Shown here: in pieces, positions 6,112 through 6,211 of the stretch
Layout: every line of letters starts with the position of its first letter
How positions within the stretch are numbered: the stretch's first letter is position 1
Assembly (NCBI GenBank): GCA_949127705.1
Contig: CASBQJ010000068.1
Span: forward strand, 1-6,211
Direction of reading: 5' to 3'
DNA from: Synechococcales cyanobacterium PMM_0085
GTDB lineage: Bacteria > Cyanobacteriota > Cyanobacteriia > Elainellales > Elainellaceae
DNA length: 6,211 bases
Program-made: the position numbers and the translations under genes
Notes under the pieces: generated by a model
What the model was told of the DNA's origin: nothing
Databases searched by the model: none
Seen by the model: the letters and a program-made list of their open reading frames with translations, nothing else

Positions 6112-6117
6112 AAGGAG
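6112..6117 (+). promoter_or_regulatory. Shine-Dalgarno of the gene at 6127
   Basis: AAGGAG lies 9 nt before a GTG codon. An in-frame TAG directly follows the site (6118-6120), so the GTG is the first possible start in this frame. Together these fix the start of the downstream gene. Confidence 0.7.
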
Positions 6118-6126
6118 TAGGGCACT

Positions 6127-6211
6127 GTGGTTTCAACAAAAGAAGCAACTCAATCGACAATTTCTGCACTACCTACCCCCGCTGCACCCAATGGGGTAGC
6201 AGCTACAGAAC
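6127..6211 (+). CDS. Unidentified protein, N-terminal fragment
   Basis: A frame opens with GTG at 6127 and stays open for 28 codons to the window edge. The start is supported by AAGGAG at 6112-6117, 9 nt upstream, and by an in-frame stop just before. The visible peptide begins (M)VSTKEATQSTISALP and continues rich in Ala, Thr, Pro and Ser, with no charged or apolar pattern typical of a signal peptide or membrane helix. It looks like a flexible N-terminal lead in front of a domain that lies beyond the edge. I do not recognise the family. It is on the same strand as radA but 350 bp away, so it probably has its own promoter. Confidence 0.65.
   Translation, partial: MVSTKEATQSTISALPTPAAPNGVAATE

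Larger units (their letters stand above)
5777..6126. other. 350-bp non-coding stretch between radA and the gene at 6127
   Basis: No recognisable protein or RNA gene lies here. It holds the small hairpin after radA, two direct-repeat pairs with an 11-bp period (5844-5862 and 5911-5930), a small hairpin TGATG/CATCA at 5942-5957 with a six-base loop, and two short open frames (31 codons at 5778 and 39 codons at 6001) that I do not call as genes. The right half probably includes the promoter and 5' leader of the gene at 6127; no clear -35/-10 pair is visible. Confidence 0.5.

Noticed and set aside
1..6211. Search for insertion sequences, attachment sites, CRISPR arrays, tRNA/rRNA genes and riboswitches.
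   Set aside because: No transposase or integrase coding, no regularly spaced repeats beyond the two short pairs reported, and no RNA gene signature was visible. The genes are standard chromosomal ones with uniform composition.

Overview
The window is a stretch of cyanobacterial chromosome. The palindrome GCGATCGC (HIP1), typical of many cyanobacteria, occurs 13 times by my count. The response regulator is a near-textbook RpaB/Ycf27, a family confined to cyanobacteria and plastids. I cannot name the genus from sequence alone.

Layout: five genes lie head-to-tail on the minus strand. Read from about 4040 down to 1 they are rpaB (OmpR/PhoB-type response regulator), plsX (phosphate acyltransferase), fabH (ketoacyl-ACP synthase III), fabD (malonyl-CoA:ACP transacylase) and the first 49 codons of plsC (1-acylglycerol-3-phosphate acyltransferase), which runs off the left edge. 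The gaps are short (80 bp, 1-bp overlap, 51 bp, 30 bp) and I see no convincing terminator, so a single transcript is plausible. A divergent, AT-rich 264-bp region separates rpaB from radA (DNA repair/recombination ATPase) on the plus strand. After radA comes about 350 bp without a recognisable gene, holding two short direct-repeat pairs that both have an 11-bp period. It leads into the start of an unidentified plus-strand gene at 6127 that has a good ribosome binding site and runs off the right edge.

How the genes work together: FabD makes malonyl-ACP and FabH condenses it with acetyl-CoA to start type II fatty acid synthesis. PlsX turns finished acyl-ACP into acyl-phosphate, the donor for the first acylation of glycerol-3-phosphate by PlsY (not in the window). 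PlsC adds the second acyl chain to give phosphatidic acid. The block therefore covers the entry to fatty acid synthesis and its hand-over to membrane lipids. RpaB, a high-light and photosystem regulator, sits at the head of the block; from memory this neighbourhood is shared with other cyanobacteria such as Synechococcus elongatus.

I found no mobile element, CRISPR array, tRNA or rRNA, and no clear sign of a new biological system. The better leads are regulatory: the 11-bp-period repeats upstream of the 6127 gene, an inverted repeat abutting the fabD start codon, the start-codon choice for rpaB, and the structure of the rpaB/radA divergent region.
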